A stretch of 64,000 nucleotides of DNA from Rhodovulum visakhapatnamense (GTDB lineage Bacteria; Pseudomonadota; Alphaproteobacteria; Rhodobacterales; Rhodobacteraceae). The position numbers and the translations under genes were made by a program. The notes beneath the pieces are model-generated. The model ran no database searches and had not been told where the DNA came from. It saw only the letters and a list, made by a program, of their open reading frames with translations. Positions 54,275 through 61,889 of the stretch are shown here, piece after piece. Every line of letters starts with the position of its first letter. Position 1 is the first letter of the stretch. The stretch spans positions 1 through 64,000 of the forward strand of contig NZ_SOEB01000024.1 of the NCBI RefSeq assembly GCF_004365965.1. The letters are read 5' to 3'.

Positions 54275-54351
54275 TGGTACCGCCTCCCCGGCTCGAACGG
54301 GGGACCCCCAGATCCACAATCTGGTGCTCTAACCAACTGAGCTAAGGCGGC
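54275..54351 (-). tRNA. tRNA-His (GTG)
   Basis: The minus strand folds into a full cloverleaf: acceptor GCCGCCT with AGGCGGT, D arm GCTC...GAGC, anticodon stem CCAGA/TCTGG with loop TTGTGGA (anticodon GTG), and T arm CCCCG-TTCGAGC-CGGGG. CCA is encoded. The first pair is G1-U72, the discriminator is A73, and the preceding base is not a paired G-1. This matches the unusual histidine tRNA of alphaproteobacteria. Confidence 0.95.
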
Positions 54352-54540
54352 ACTGTCCGCGCGATTTAGCGCCCCCCCGGTACGATTGCAAGACCCGTTC
54401 TCGACCGCAGGCACGCCATCGCAAGACAGCCGCACCCCTGATAAACAGGCCCCGAGCGGCCCGCGTCGCCCTCGCCACCCTTGCCAGACCCGGGCCAACG
54501 CGGTAACCCGGCGGCTTCATCACCCCGGGGAACCAGCGCC

Positions 54541-54759
54541 ATGGGCATCGACAAGCAAAGCGATTTCGCCGCCAATCTGCAGATCGGACCGACCAGCCTT
54601 GGCATGGTGCGGATCTATGTCGAAGGCGAGGGGCTGGAGATCCCGATGGATTTCGACCCCGAGGAAGCCGAGGAAATCGCGGACGAACTGCGCGCCGCCG
54701 CGGCGCAGGCGCGCGCCATGACCGAGAAGAAGGTCAAGCCCCCCAAGCCGAAGGGCTGA
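54541..54759 (+). CDS. DUF6324 family small protein
   Basis: A 72-residue acidic then basic small protein. The start MGIDKQSDFAANLQIGPTSL and the middle GMVRIYVEGEGLEIPMDFDPEEAEEIADE fit DUF6324, a family found in Rhodobacteraceae and without known function. The C-terminus is Lys/Pro-rich (EKKVKPPKPKG). No signal peptide or membrane segment is seen. Its end overlaps the convergent mmcB gene by 26 bases. Confidence 0.7.
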   Translation: MGIDKQSDFAANLQIGPTSLGMVRIYVEGEGLEIPMDFDPEEAEEIADELRAAAAQARAMTEKKVKPPKPKG

Positions 54760-55198
54760 GCCCGGGATCGCGGAGCGCCTGCAGCCGCAGCGCGGCATGG
54801 CGGGCGAATCTGTGGACCAGCGCCTTGCGCCGCGCCGGCGCCAGCCGGGCTTCGGGGGCCTCGCGCACCAGGTCGGCGCCATAGCCATCGGCAAGGATCA
54901 GCCCGGTGTCCAGCGGCAGCAGCTCGGACGGGAAATCGGCATCCACCGCCCAGAAGAACCGGTCGCACCAGTCGAGATAGCCGGTCCATTTCCGGTCCGA
55001 GGTGAAATCGGCGCGGCTCGACTTGCACTCGATCACCCAGATCTCGTCCTTCGGGCCCAGCGCCATCACGTCGACCCGCAGCCCCGGCGCGGGCACCAGT
55101 TCCTCGACCGTGGCAAAGCCCAGATCGCGCAGGTGGCGGCAGACGCCGCGGGCCAGAAGCTGGCCGGGGGCAAGCGGGATCGGGCCGGGATCGGACAT
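54734..55198 (-). CDS. mmcB: MmcB family DNA repair protein
   Basis: A 154-residue protein of the MmcB family, a nuclease-like protein linked to SOS repair in Caulobacter. The PD-(D/E)xK-like core is visible: LRVDVMALGPKDEIWVIECKSSRADF contains Asp, Glu and Lys in the right order, followed by DRKWTGYLDWCDRFFWAVD. I start at ATG 55198 (MSDPGPIPL). It is convergent with, and overlaps, the DUF6324 gene. No LexA box was identified by eye. Confidence 0.85.
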   Translation of the reverse strand: MSDPGPIPLAPGQLLARGVCRHLRDLGFATVEELVPAPGLRVDVMALGPKDEIWVIECKSSRADFTSDRKWTGYLDWCDRFFWAVDADFPSELLPLDTGLILADGYGADLVREAPEARLAPARRKALVHRFARHAALRLQALRDPGLSPSAWGA

Positions 55199-55279
55199 GG
55201 CGCGACCATGATCGACGCGCCGCCCTTCGACAAGCCTTGTCGGCACGGCACCGGCATCCTATCTATCGCCGAGGCGGGG

Positions 55280-55460
55280 TCTGCCCTTCCCGTGCAGAGG
55301 TCAAATTCCGGTGGCCTTAAGCAAATCCGAGGGAGCTGGCTCTGTCCGGATCCTGGTCCGGTTACCCGGCGCCCACCTGTAGTAACAGGTCCTCGGGAAT
55401 TGCAATGCCTCCACGTTTGCGGTGGTCCCGCCCGTTCTTCCGCACCTTGTCGATGTCGAC
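55280..55460 (-). ncRNA. Candidate structured non-coding RNA (6S-like rod)
   Basis: The gap between mmcB and the terminator at 55523 has strong pairing potential. The arms 55321-55332 and 55391-55403 pair (GCAAATCCGAGG with CCTCGGGAATTGC). Inside are a hairpin ACCTGT-TACT-ACAGGT near 55373-55388 and CCGGA...TCCGG near 55347-55362. Outer GTGG/CCAC pairing extends the rod. No protein-like frame is present. The shape recalls 6S RNA or another small regulatory RNA. Strand and ends are guesses, the minus strand being preferred because the region follows a minus-strand terminator. Confidence 0.4.
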
Positions 55461-55522
55461 CGCGTCCCGGCGGGACCGCCCGCGATGCGGCGGCCCTGCG
55501 GCAAGGCCCGTCCCCGGCGCAT

Positions 55523-55546
55523 GAAAAAGGCGGCCCAAGGGCCGCC
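55523..55546 (-). terminator. Rho-independent terminator for the small membrane-protein gene
   Basis: On the minus strand GGCGGCCC-TT-GGGCCGCC is followed by TTTTTC. It lies 35 bases after the stop of the 55581-55910 gene and is the strongest intrinsic terminator in the window. Confidence 0.92.
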
Positions 55547-55580
55547 AGAATCGTGCATCTGAAACGTGGGAAGCGGCGGG

Positions 55581-55910
55581 TCAGCGCCGCATCCGGCGGT
55601 CGTCCTTCACCGGCACCGGGATCGGCACCAGAACTTCGGCCAGGCCGCGCACCGGTTCCCGGCCGCGGCGTCCGTTATCGGCGTCGTCGTCCCGGCCCAT
55701 CGCCATCACCGCGATGCCGAACTGCACCCCGGCAAAGACGATCCCGTTGAACAGGAACAGAAGCGCCCCGGCCAGCCAGCCCCCCGAGACGTTGGTCACG
55801 AGATGCCAGAGATTGGCGACGTCGAAATACATCAGAAGGCCGACGAACAGACCCGACAGGACGAACCCGATGGCAGTCTGGCGTATGTAGAGGGTCACGA
55901 GCTTTGGCAT
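55581..55910 (-). CDS. Small inner-membrane protein, function unknown
   Basis: A 109-residue protein with two predicted membrane spans: AIGFVLSGLFVGLLMYFDVA near 12-31, and GGWLAGALLFLFNGIVFAGVQFGIAV near 39-64. A charged C-terminal tail (RDDDADNGRRGREP, ending KDDRRMRR) probably faces the cytoplasm. I do not recognise a characterised family. The start is ATG 55910. It is monocistronic, with a strong terminator directly downstream. Confidence 0.75.
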   Translation of the reverse strand: MPKLVTLYIRQTAIGFVLSGLFVGLLMYFDVANLWHLVTNVSGGWLAGALLFLFNGIVFAGVQFGIAVMAMGRDDDADNGRRGREPVRGLAEVLVPIPVPVKDDRRMRR

Positions 55911-56188
55911 CGGTGTCTCCGTTCCTTGCGCCAATTAGGTAGCCATTCCGAGAAGGATTCCAAGAGCAAACTTCGGAGCACCTGTCGATCGGCCCGGCCC
56001 GGCGCAGCGTCAGGCCGCCTGTTTCCGTTGCGTCATCATGGCGCTAGAACGGTTAAGAGAAGGTTACCGAAAGCCGACTCGGGCGCACCAACCCCGCCGG
56101 GGCCGCCGAAGCAGCCCCGAACAATCCGAAGAGTCGCGGACGCAAAAAGCAAAGACCGGAAACGATGCGACGGCCCGAAGCGTCAGGC

Positions 56189-56662
56189 TCAGAACGCCTC
56201 GGGGCGCGCTTCGCGGGCCATGTGATCGAGCACGGCATTCACGAATTTGGGCTCGCGGCCTTCGGGAAAGAACGCCTTGGCCACGTCGACATATTCGGTG
56301 ATGACGACCTTCGGCGGCGCCTTGGCCTCGACCAGTTCCGCCCCGGCGGCGCGAAACAGCGCCCTCAGCGTCGGGTCGATCCGGGCAATCGGCCATTTCG
56401 CCACCAGCGCCCGGTCGGTCATCTGGTCGATCTTCGCCTGCCAGCTGACAGCGCCTTCCAGCGTCGCGCGGAACAGATCGGCATCGCCCTCGGCCAGCTC
56501 TTCGCCGTCCTCATAGCCGACCCCGAAGCGCCAGGTCTCGAATTCGCGGCGCACGGTGTCGACGCCCTGCCCCGACTGTTCCATCTGAAACAGCGCCTGG
56601 ACCGCGTAAAGCCGGGCGGCGGACCGCATCTGGTTGCGGTTGGGTTTGCGGGGCTCGGTCAT
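56189..56662 (-). CDS. nusB: Transcription antitermination factor NusB
   Basis: A 157-residue NusB that binds boxA in rRNA leaders with S10. The N-terminal SAARLYAVQALFQMEQSG and C-terminal PPKVVITEYVDVAKAFFPEGREPKFVNAVLDHM are standard. Its ATG overlaps the ribH stop by four bases, the common ribH-nusB arrangement. Confidence 0.96.
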   Translation of the reverse strand: MTEPRKPNRNQMRSAARLYAVQALFQMEQSGQGVDTVRREFETWRFGVGYEDGEELAEGDADLFRATLEGAVSWQAKIDQMTDRALVAKWPIARIDPTLRALFRAAGAELVEAKAPPKVVITEYVDVAKAFFPEGREPKFVNAVLDHMAREARPEAF

Positions 56663-57198
56663 GCGCGGTCGGCCCCCTCGGCGACCTGGAACCCGCCCGA
56701 GGGACGGAACCCCACGCCCTTGGTCTCGCCGCTCCAGCGCCGCGCCAGGGCGATCAGATGCAGCGCCGCCGCCGCCGCGCCGCCGCCCTTGTCCATATCG
56801 GCCGGATCGGCCCGGCGCAGCGCCTGGTCGCGGTTCTCGACGGTCAGGATGCCGTTGCCGATCAGCGCGCCCTGCAACCCCAGAAGCGTCAACCCGCGCG
56901 AGCTGTCATTGCAGACGGTCTCATAGTGGGTGGTTTCGCCCCGGATCACGCATCCCAGCGCGACATAGCCGTCATAATTCGACAGCCGGTGGGCCAGCGC
57001 GATGGCAGTCGGGATCTCGAGCGCGCCGGGCACCTCGATCAGTTCATGCGCGACACCGGCGGCGTCAAGCGTGGCGACCGCCCCGGCGATCAGCTTGTCG
57101 GCGATGTCGCGGTAGAAGGGCGCGACGACGATCAGCAGTTTCGCGGGCTTGTCGAAGGCGGGCAGCGCCAGCGTGTGATGGGGGTCCTGTTCGGCCAT
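56659..57198 (-). CDS. ribH: 6,7-dimethyl-8-ribityllumazine synthase
   Basis: A 179-residue lumazine synthase, the penultimate step of riboflavin synthesis. Key blocks are LLIVVAPFYRDIADKLI, HELIEVPGALEIPTAIALA, YVALGCVIRGETTHYETVCNDSSRG with the catalytic His, and GNGILTVENRDQALRRAD. It follows ribBA by three bases and overlaps nusB. The C-terminal 30 residues are longer than in many homologues. Confidence 0.96.
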   Translation of the reverse strand: MAEQDPHHTLALPAFDKPAKLLIVVAPFYRDIADKLIAGAVATLDAAGVAHELIEVPGALEIPTAIALAHRLSNYDGYVALGCVIRGETTHYETVCNDSSRGLTLLGLQGALIGNGILTVENRDQALRRADPADMDKGGGAAAAALHLIALARRWSGETKGVGFRPSGGFQVAEGADRA

Positions 57199-57201
57199 GG
57201 C

Positions 57202-58311
57202 TCAAGCCTTCCTCTCGATGGTCCGGGTGCCCTCGATCGAGAGCCCGTAGGCGTCGAGCCCCACCACACGGGGCAGCGGCGAATTGGTCAGCAGCACCAG
57301 CCGGTGCAGGCCCAGCGCGGCCAGAATCTGCGCGCCCAGCCCGTACTGGCGCAGGGTCTGCGGCGAGGCCGCACCGTCCAGCACCAGCTTCATCGTGGTA
57401 TCGCGCAGCAGCACGACGACGCCGCGGCCCTCCTCGGCGATGATCTCCATCGCGGCGGACAGTTCGCCTGCCGGATGCGGGCCGAGGCCCAGCACGTCCT
57501 GCAACGGGTCGAGCGCGTGCATCCGCACCAGCACCGGCTCGTCGGTGGCGATGTCGCCCTTGGTCAGCACCACATGTTCGGCGCCCTGGGTCTCGTCGGT
57601 GAAGATGCGCATCACCCAGTCGCCGCCATGGGCCGAGGTGACATGGCGCACGGCGCGTTCGTTCACCAGATTGTCGTGGCGGCGGCGATAGGCGATCAGG
57701 TCCGAGATGGTGCCGATCTTCAGCCCGTGCCGCTGGGCGAAGGCCACCAGATCGGGCAGCCGCGCCATGGTGCCGTCCTCGTTCATGATCTCGCAGATCA
57801 CGCCCGCCGGGATCAGCCCGGCCAGCCGCGAGACGTCGATCGACGCCTCGGTATGGCCCGCGCGGACCAGCACGCCGCCGTCGCGGGCGCGCAGCGGGAA
57901 GATATGGCCGGGCGTCGCGATATCGGTCGCGCCCTTGCTGGCGTCGATGGCGACGGCCACGGTGCGGGCGCGGTCATGGGCGGAAATGCCGGTGGTCACC
58001 CCCTCGCGCGCCTCGATCGAGGTGGTGAAGGCGGTTTCGTGCCGCGACGAGTTCTGCGAGGCCATCAGCGGCAGGCCCAGCGCATCGACCCGCTCGCCGG
58101 TCAGGGTCAGGCAGATCAGGCCCCGGCCATGGGTCGCCATGAAGTTGATCGCCTCGGGGGTGGCCATCTGCGCGGGGATCACCAGATCGCCTTCGTTCTC
58201 CCGGTCCTCGTGATCGACCAGAATGAACATGCGCCCGTTGCGGGCATCCTCGATGATCTCCTCGATCGAGGAGATCGCGTCCTGATAGCTGGGATCGCCG
58301 ATGTCTTCCAT
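57202..58311 (-). CDS. ribB: 3,4-dihydroxy-2-butanone 4-phosphate synthase with degenerate GTP cyclohydrolase II domain
   Basis: A 369-residue RibBA-type protein. The N-terminal DHBP synthase domain looks intact (FILVDHEDRENEGDLVIPA, FMATHGRGLICL, RAGHTEASIDVSRLAGL, CEIMNEDGTMAR). The C-terminal domain aligns with GTP cyclohydrolase II, but the zinc-binding Cys block reads MHALDPLQDVLGLGPHPAGE without any Cys, and the QEGRGIG loop is LRDTTMKL. That half is therefore probably inactive for GTP hydrolysis, and a separate RibA is expected elsewhere. Start ATG 58311 follows AGGTGGA. Confidence 0.9.
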   Translation of the reverse strand: MEDIGDPSYQDAISSIEEIIEDARNGRMFILVDHEDRENEGDLVIPAQMATPEAINFMATHGRGLICLTLTGERVDALGLPLMASQNSSRHETAFTTSIEAREGVTTGISAHDRARTVAVAIDASKGATDIATPGHIFPLRARDGGVLVRAGHTEASIDVSRLAGLIPAGVICEIMNEDGTMARLPDLVAFAQRHGLKIGTISDLIAYRRRHDNLVNERAVRHVTSAHGGDWVMRIFTDETQGAEHVVLTKGDIATDEPVLVRMHALDPLQDVLGLGPHPAGELSAAMEIIAEEGRGVVVLLRDTTMKLVLDGAASPQTLRQYGLGAQILAALGLHRLVLLTNSPLPRVVGLDAYGLSIEGTRTIERKA

Positions 58312-58594
58312 GTCGTCCACCTGTTCCGAAGCCCGCCTATTAGCGCGGTCGGGACAGATTGGAAAGAACCCGCATGCCCGGCGGCCCGGAAATCGGGACC
58401 TCCCGGCGGGGCAGAGAACGCGACGGCCGTGCGACGAGACGGTCGGGCCCCGGGCGATGGCGGCAGGCCCCGGGGCCGCTGTTTCGGCCCCGGAACCGGT
58501 GTTCACGGACTTGGGCGTTCGTCGCCGGGCCGAGGATGCCCCAGACGGACGCGGCCTCCACCGCCGGGGCGGAGGCCGACCCCTCGTCAGGGGA

Positions 58595-59432
58595 TCAGGC
58601 GCGGGGGGGGGTGCCCGGCCCGCGGCGGCGGAAGGCGGCCAGCCCCGCGACCGGGGTCAGCCCGAAGATCACACCGGCCGGAAGCGGCACCGGAGCGATC
58701 TCGACCGGGACCGGCTCGCCATGGAGGAAGTCGTCCATAACCGGCTCGTCCTCGGGATCGAGCAGCGCGGTACCGACCGACACCCTGGCGACCTGCGGAC
58801 CGTCGAACACCACGCCCCGGACGGACAGCTTCGCGGCGCCGCCGGGCGGCACGTGGTCCTCGGCCAGCAGGTCGCCATGGATGTCGTGGAAGGACAGCAC
58901 GACCTGGCCTTCGCCTTGCAGACCGGTGAAGACCGGTGAAGACCGCACCGAAGCCGCGGGTGGTGGCCTGCGTGGTCTGGTCGACGGGATAGAAGAACGG
59001 GATGTCGAGGGTCGCCCCGTCATCGGGCCGGAAGATCCGCCGGGGGCTGAAGACGGTACACTCGTCCGGTTCGTCGAACAGGAGCGGCCCCCCGAGGCCG
59101 AAGAGGACGACACCTCGCCCCCTCGGTGCTGCCGGTCGCGACAAACTCGATCCCGCGGGCACGGCCCGGCGTCGAGCCGTTCAAGAAATCGCCCGGGAAG
59201 TCGTTCGGATCGGCAAAGGCATCGGGCACGCCGTCCCAGTTGATTTCCCGCCGCCCGTCCGGGCCTTCATTGGTGGGCGTAAAGACTTTCAGCCCGGAAA
59301 ACTCGGCGCGGACGGCATCGACGGTATCCTGGATGTCCGCCGCGGTCGGCCCGCGTCGGGAAAGACCGTGGCCGCAGATCCGGGCAGGGCGGACAGCGAC
59401 AGGGCAAGAATGAATGGAGACAGGGAGCGCAT
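58595..59432 (-). pseudogene. Frameshifted VPLPA-CTERM surface protein gene
   Basis: One protein is spread over several frames. It starts at ATG 59432 behind AAGGAGGTGG with a signal peptide (MRSLSPFILALSLSALPGSA). After a shift near 59350 it continues PTAADIQDTVDAVRAEFSG and REINWDGVPDAFADPNDFPGDF. After a shift near 59115 it continues VLFGLGGPLLFDEPDEC and TTRGFGAVFTG. After a 10-base tandem duplication at 58921-58940 it resumes GLQGEGQVVLSFHD. It ends with VMDDFLHGEPVPVEIAPVPLPAG, the VPLPA sorting signal. The gene interrupts the ribBA-ribE neighbourhood. It is probably non-functional. Confidence 0.78.
58921..58940. repeat. 10-base tandem duplication inside the VPLPA pseudogene
   Basis: GACCGGTGAA occurs twice in direct succession. 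Removing one copy makes the protein frame continuous (FGAVFTGLQGEGQ), so the duplication is the direct cause of that frameshift. Confidence 0.9.
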
Positions 59433-59779
59433 TCCACCTCCTTGATGAAACGAACCGAATGGGACGCCCAGGGCGCCACGCCGGATGGCGCGCCATCCGC
59501 AAGCCGCACATCGGGGGGGAACGCACAGGCGGTGTCGCCAGCGTTGGACTCCGCATCCCGAGGGACGTTTCGGGGCGCCGCGCCGCCCGTCGCGTTTTTT
59601 CGGCGGGGACCCGCGACCGGGAACGTTCCCGCCGGTCTTTGCGGGCGGGCGTCCCCGTCGGCGCGCCGGGCGGTGTTCAACGCGGCCCGGCGTCGCCATC
59701 CGCGCCAAGGGGTCCGAAAGATGGCATCCGCCCGGACCTCTGGAAACGCACCGGGAGCCCTATGGCGTTCGGGCCGCGC
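59433..59779. other. Gap upstream of the VPLPA pseudogene, no gene seen
   Basis: About 350 bases between the pseudogene and ribE. Frames are open but show no family. GC-rich repeats of the type GGCGGG/CCCGCC could fold, for example around 59594-59670. It should contain the pseudogene promoter. Confidence 0.4.
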
Positions 59780-60385
59780 TCAGGCCGCGTCGTATTCCTG
59801 CAGCCGCGCGACATAGCGCGCCAGCGTGTCGATCTCGAGGTTCACCTTGTCCCCGACCCGGGCCAGCCCCCAGGTGGTGGCCTCCTTGGTATGGGGGATG
59901 AAGTTGATCCCGAACGTCGCGCCCTCGACCTCGTTCACCGTCAACGAGGTGCCGTTCAGCGCCACCGACCCTTTCGGCGCGATGAACTTCGCCAGAGCCC
60001 CGGGCGCGCGGAAGGTCATGCGGGTGCTGTCGCCCTCGTCGGCCATCGCCACGATCTCGGCCACCCCGTCGACATGGCCCGAGACAATGTGCCCGCCAAG
60101 CTCGTCGCCCACCTTCAGCGCGCGTTCGAGGTTGATCCGACCGCCCTCGGCCCAGTCGCCGATATTGGTCTTCGACACCGTCTCGGCCGAGATCGACACG
60201 GCGAACCAGGCGCCCTCGTCGTCGGCGCCGCGGTCGGTCACGGTCAGGCAGACGCCGCTGCAGGCGATCGAGGCGCCGATGTCGATGCTGTCGGGCACAT
60301 AGCGGCAGCCGATCCGGGCGGTCAGGTCGCCCTTCATCGAAAGCGCGCGAATGGTGCCGATATCGGTGATGATGCCGGTGAACAT
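59780..60385 (-). CDS. ribE: Riboflavin synthase, alpha chain
   Basis: A 201-residue enzyme that dismutates lumazine to riboflavin. The N-terminus MFTGIITDIGTIRAL is diagnostic, and the two lumazine-binding repeats are visible as IGASIACSGVCLTVTD with WFAVSISAETVSKTNIGDW, and GGHIVSGHVDGVAEI with VALNGTSLTVNEVEG. Start ATG 60385. Usually followed closely by ribBA and ribH; here a decayed VPLPA gene lies between. The ribD gene often found upstream is absent, replaced by capsule genes. Confidence 0.96.
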   Translation of the reverse strand: MFTGIITDIGTIRALSMKGDLTARIGCRYVPDSIDIGASIACSGVCLTVTDRGADDEGAWFAVSISAETVSKTNIGDWAEGGRINLERALKVGDELGGHIVSGHVDGVAEIVAMADEGDSTRMTFRAPGALAKFIAPKGSVALNGTSLTVNEVEGATFGINFIPHTKEATTWGLARVGDKVNLEIDTLARYVARLQEYDAA

Positions 60386-60515
60386 GGTCGGGCTCCTTGC
60401 GGCGCGGTGTCCGACCTGACCTATCGCCTGCGGCGTCGGGGGGCAAGCGGCACGCATGGTTCGGCTTTCCAGCGGCAGGCACGTCGGGCACAGGTGGACG
60501 GCAGGGGGCGAAGCG

Positions 60516-61875
60516 ATGGAACGCATGCGCGGCGCCGGGCGCCGGTTTCTGATGCTGCAAGGGCCGCATGGCCCCTTCTTCGACCGGCTGGCGCGCGGGC
60601 TGCGCGGTACCGGCGCCGAGGTCTGGCACGCGGGCTTCAGCCGGGGAGATGCGGCCTTCTGGAGCGATCCGGATCGCTGCATCGCGGTGACCGCCGCGCC
60701 CGAGGCCCGGCCCGCGACCCTGGCCCGGCCGCTCGACCGGCTGGCGATCGCCGACCTTGCCGTCCATGGCGACACCCGCCCCGGCCATGCCGCCGCGATT
60801 GCCGAGGCCCGGGCACGCGGCCTTGCGGTGCATGTCTTCGAAGAAGGCTATCCGCGGCCCGACCGGATCACCTGCGACCGCGACGGCGACCGGGACGGCG
60901 ACCGCGACGGCGCCAACGGCAACTCGCCGCTGATGCGGCTGTCGATCGAGGACATGGCGGCGCAGATGCCGGAGCGGGCGCCGCTGCCGGGGCCGCTGCC
61001 GGGGCCGCTGAGCGAGCGCCGGGGCAACCTCTGCGCCCATATCGGCCATGGCGCGCTCTATCGCGGGCTGGTGATGCTGCCGTCGGGCCGCTACCGCAGC
61101 TTCCGGCCGCATCGCGGCCTGCCGGTGCACCGGGAATTCGCTCTGCATCTGCGGCGGCTGGCCCTGCTGCCCTTTCTGGCCCCGCGGCGGGTTTCGCTAT
61201 TGCGTGGTGCCGCTGCATCTGGCCCGTCACGCCAATTCTCTGCATCACGGCCCCTTCGCCACCATGACAGAGGTCCTCGGGCAGGGGATCGCCGCCTTCG
61301 CCGAGGGCGCGCCGCCCGATTTCCGGCGGGTGTTCAAGGCGCATCCGCTGGAGGACGCGCGCACCCCGCTCTGCCCCGAGATCGCGCGGATCGCCCGGGC
61401 GGCGGGACTGGCGGATCGCGTGCATCTGGTGGATGGCGGCCGACTCGCGCGGCTGCTGGCCGGGGCGACCGGTGCGGTCACGGTGAACTCGACCTCCGGG
61501 TCCTGTGCGATCTGGCGCGGGCTGCCGCTTTGCGCCCTGGGGGCGGAGGTCTGCGGCAAGCCCGGGCTCGTTTCGAACCGGCCGCTGGCCGCCTTCTTGG
61601 CCGCGCCCGATCCGCCGGACCGCAGGGCTTTCGCGGTTTTCCGCCGGTATCTGCCGGCGACCGGCCGGATCCCGGGCGATTTCCATACGCGCCGCGGCCG
61701 CGGGCGCGCGGTCGGCCTTGCAATCGAGCGCCCGCTGGCTGCCCCGGCCAGCGGGGAGGCCATGCGGCAACACCTGCAGGCGATTGCGGGACAGGGCGGC
61801 TCGCCCGTCTGGTCTTTCGCGCGAGACTTCTTTAGCGTCGCCGCAAAGGCGGGAGTGAAACGCCGCGGCAGGTAA
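60516..61875 (+). pseudogene. kpsS: Frameshifted capsule polysaccharide protein KpsS
   Basis: The first frame gives the KpsS N-terminus (RRFLMLQGPHGPFFDRLARGL, ADLAVHGDTRPGHAAAI, VHVFEEGYPRPDRIT). Near 61190 homology moves to another frame: GFRYCVVPLHLARHANSLHHGPFATM, FKAHPLEDART and VTVNSTSGSCAIWRGLP, to a stop at 61873-61875. Some residues normally between the halves also seem missing, so a small deletion is likely. KpsS adds Kdo to the lipid anchor of group 2-type capsules with KpsC. Neighbouring kpsD-like and kpsC genes are intact as far as visible. A sequencing error cannot be excluded. Confidence 0.72.
60877..60912 (+). repeat. Three 12-base tandem repeats in kpsS
   Basis: GACCGCGACGGC, GACCGGGACGGC and GACCGCGACGGC follow one another and encode DRDG three times, just before GANGNS. 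Homologues usually have a short segment here. The repeat keeps the frame because each unit is 12 bases. Confidence 0.88.
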
Positions 61876-61889
61876 CAAGGGACACCTAC

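Noticed and set aside
51604-54498. A 964-codon minus-strand frame over the CpdB-like gene and tRNA
   Set aside because: It runs antisense to a clear metallophosphatase and through a tRNA gene, and shows no family.
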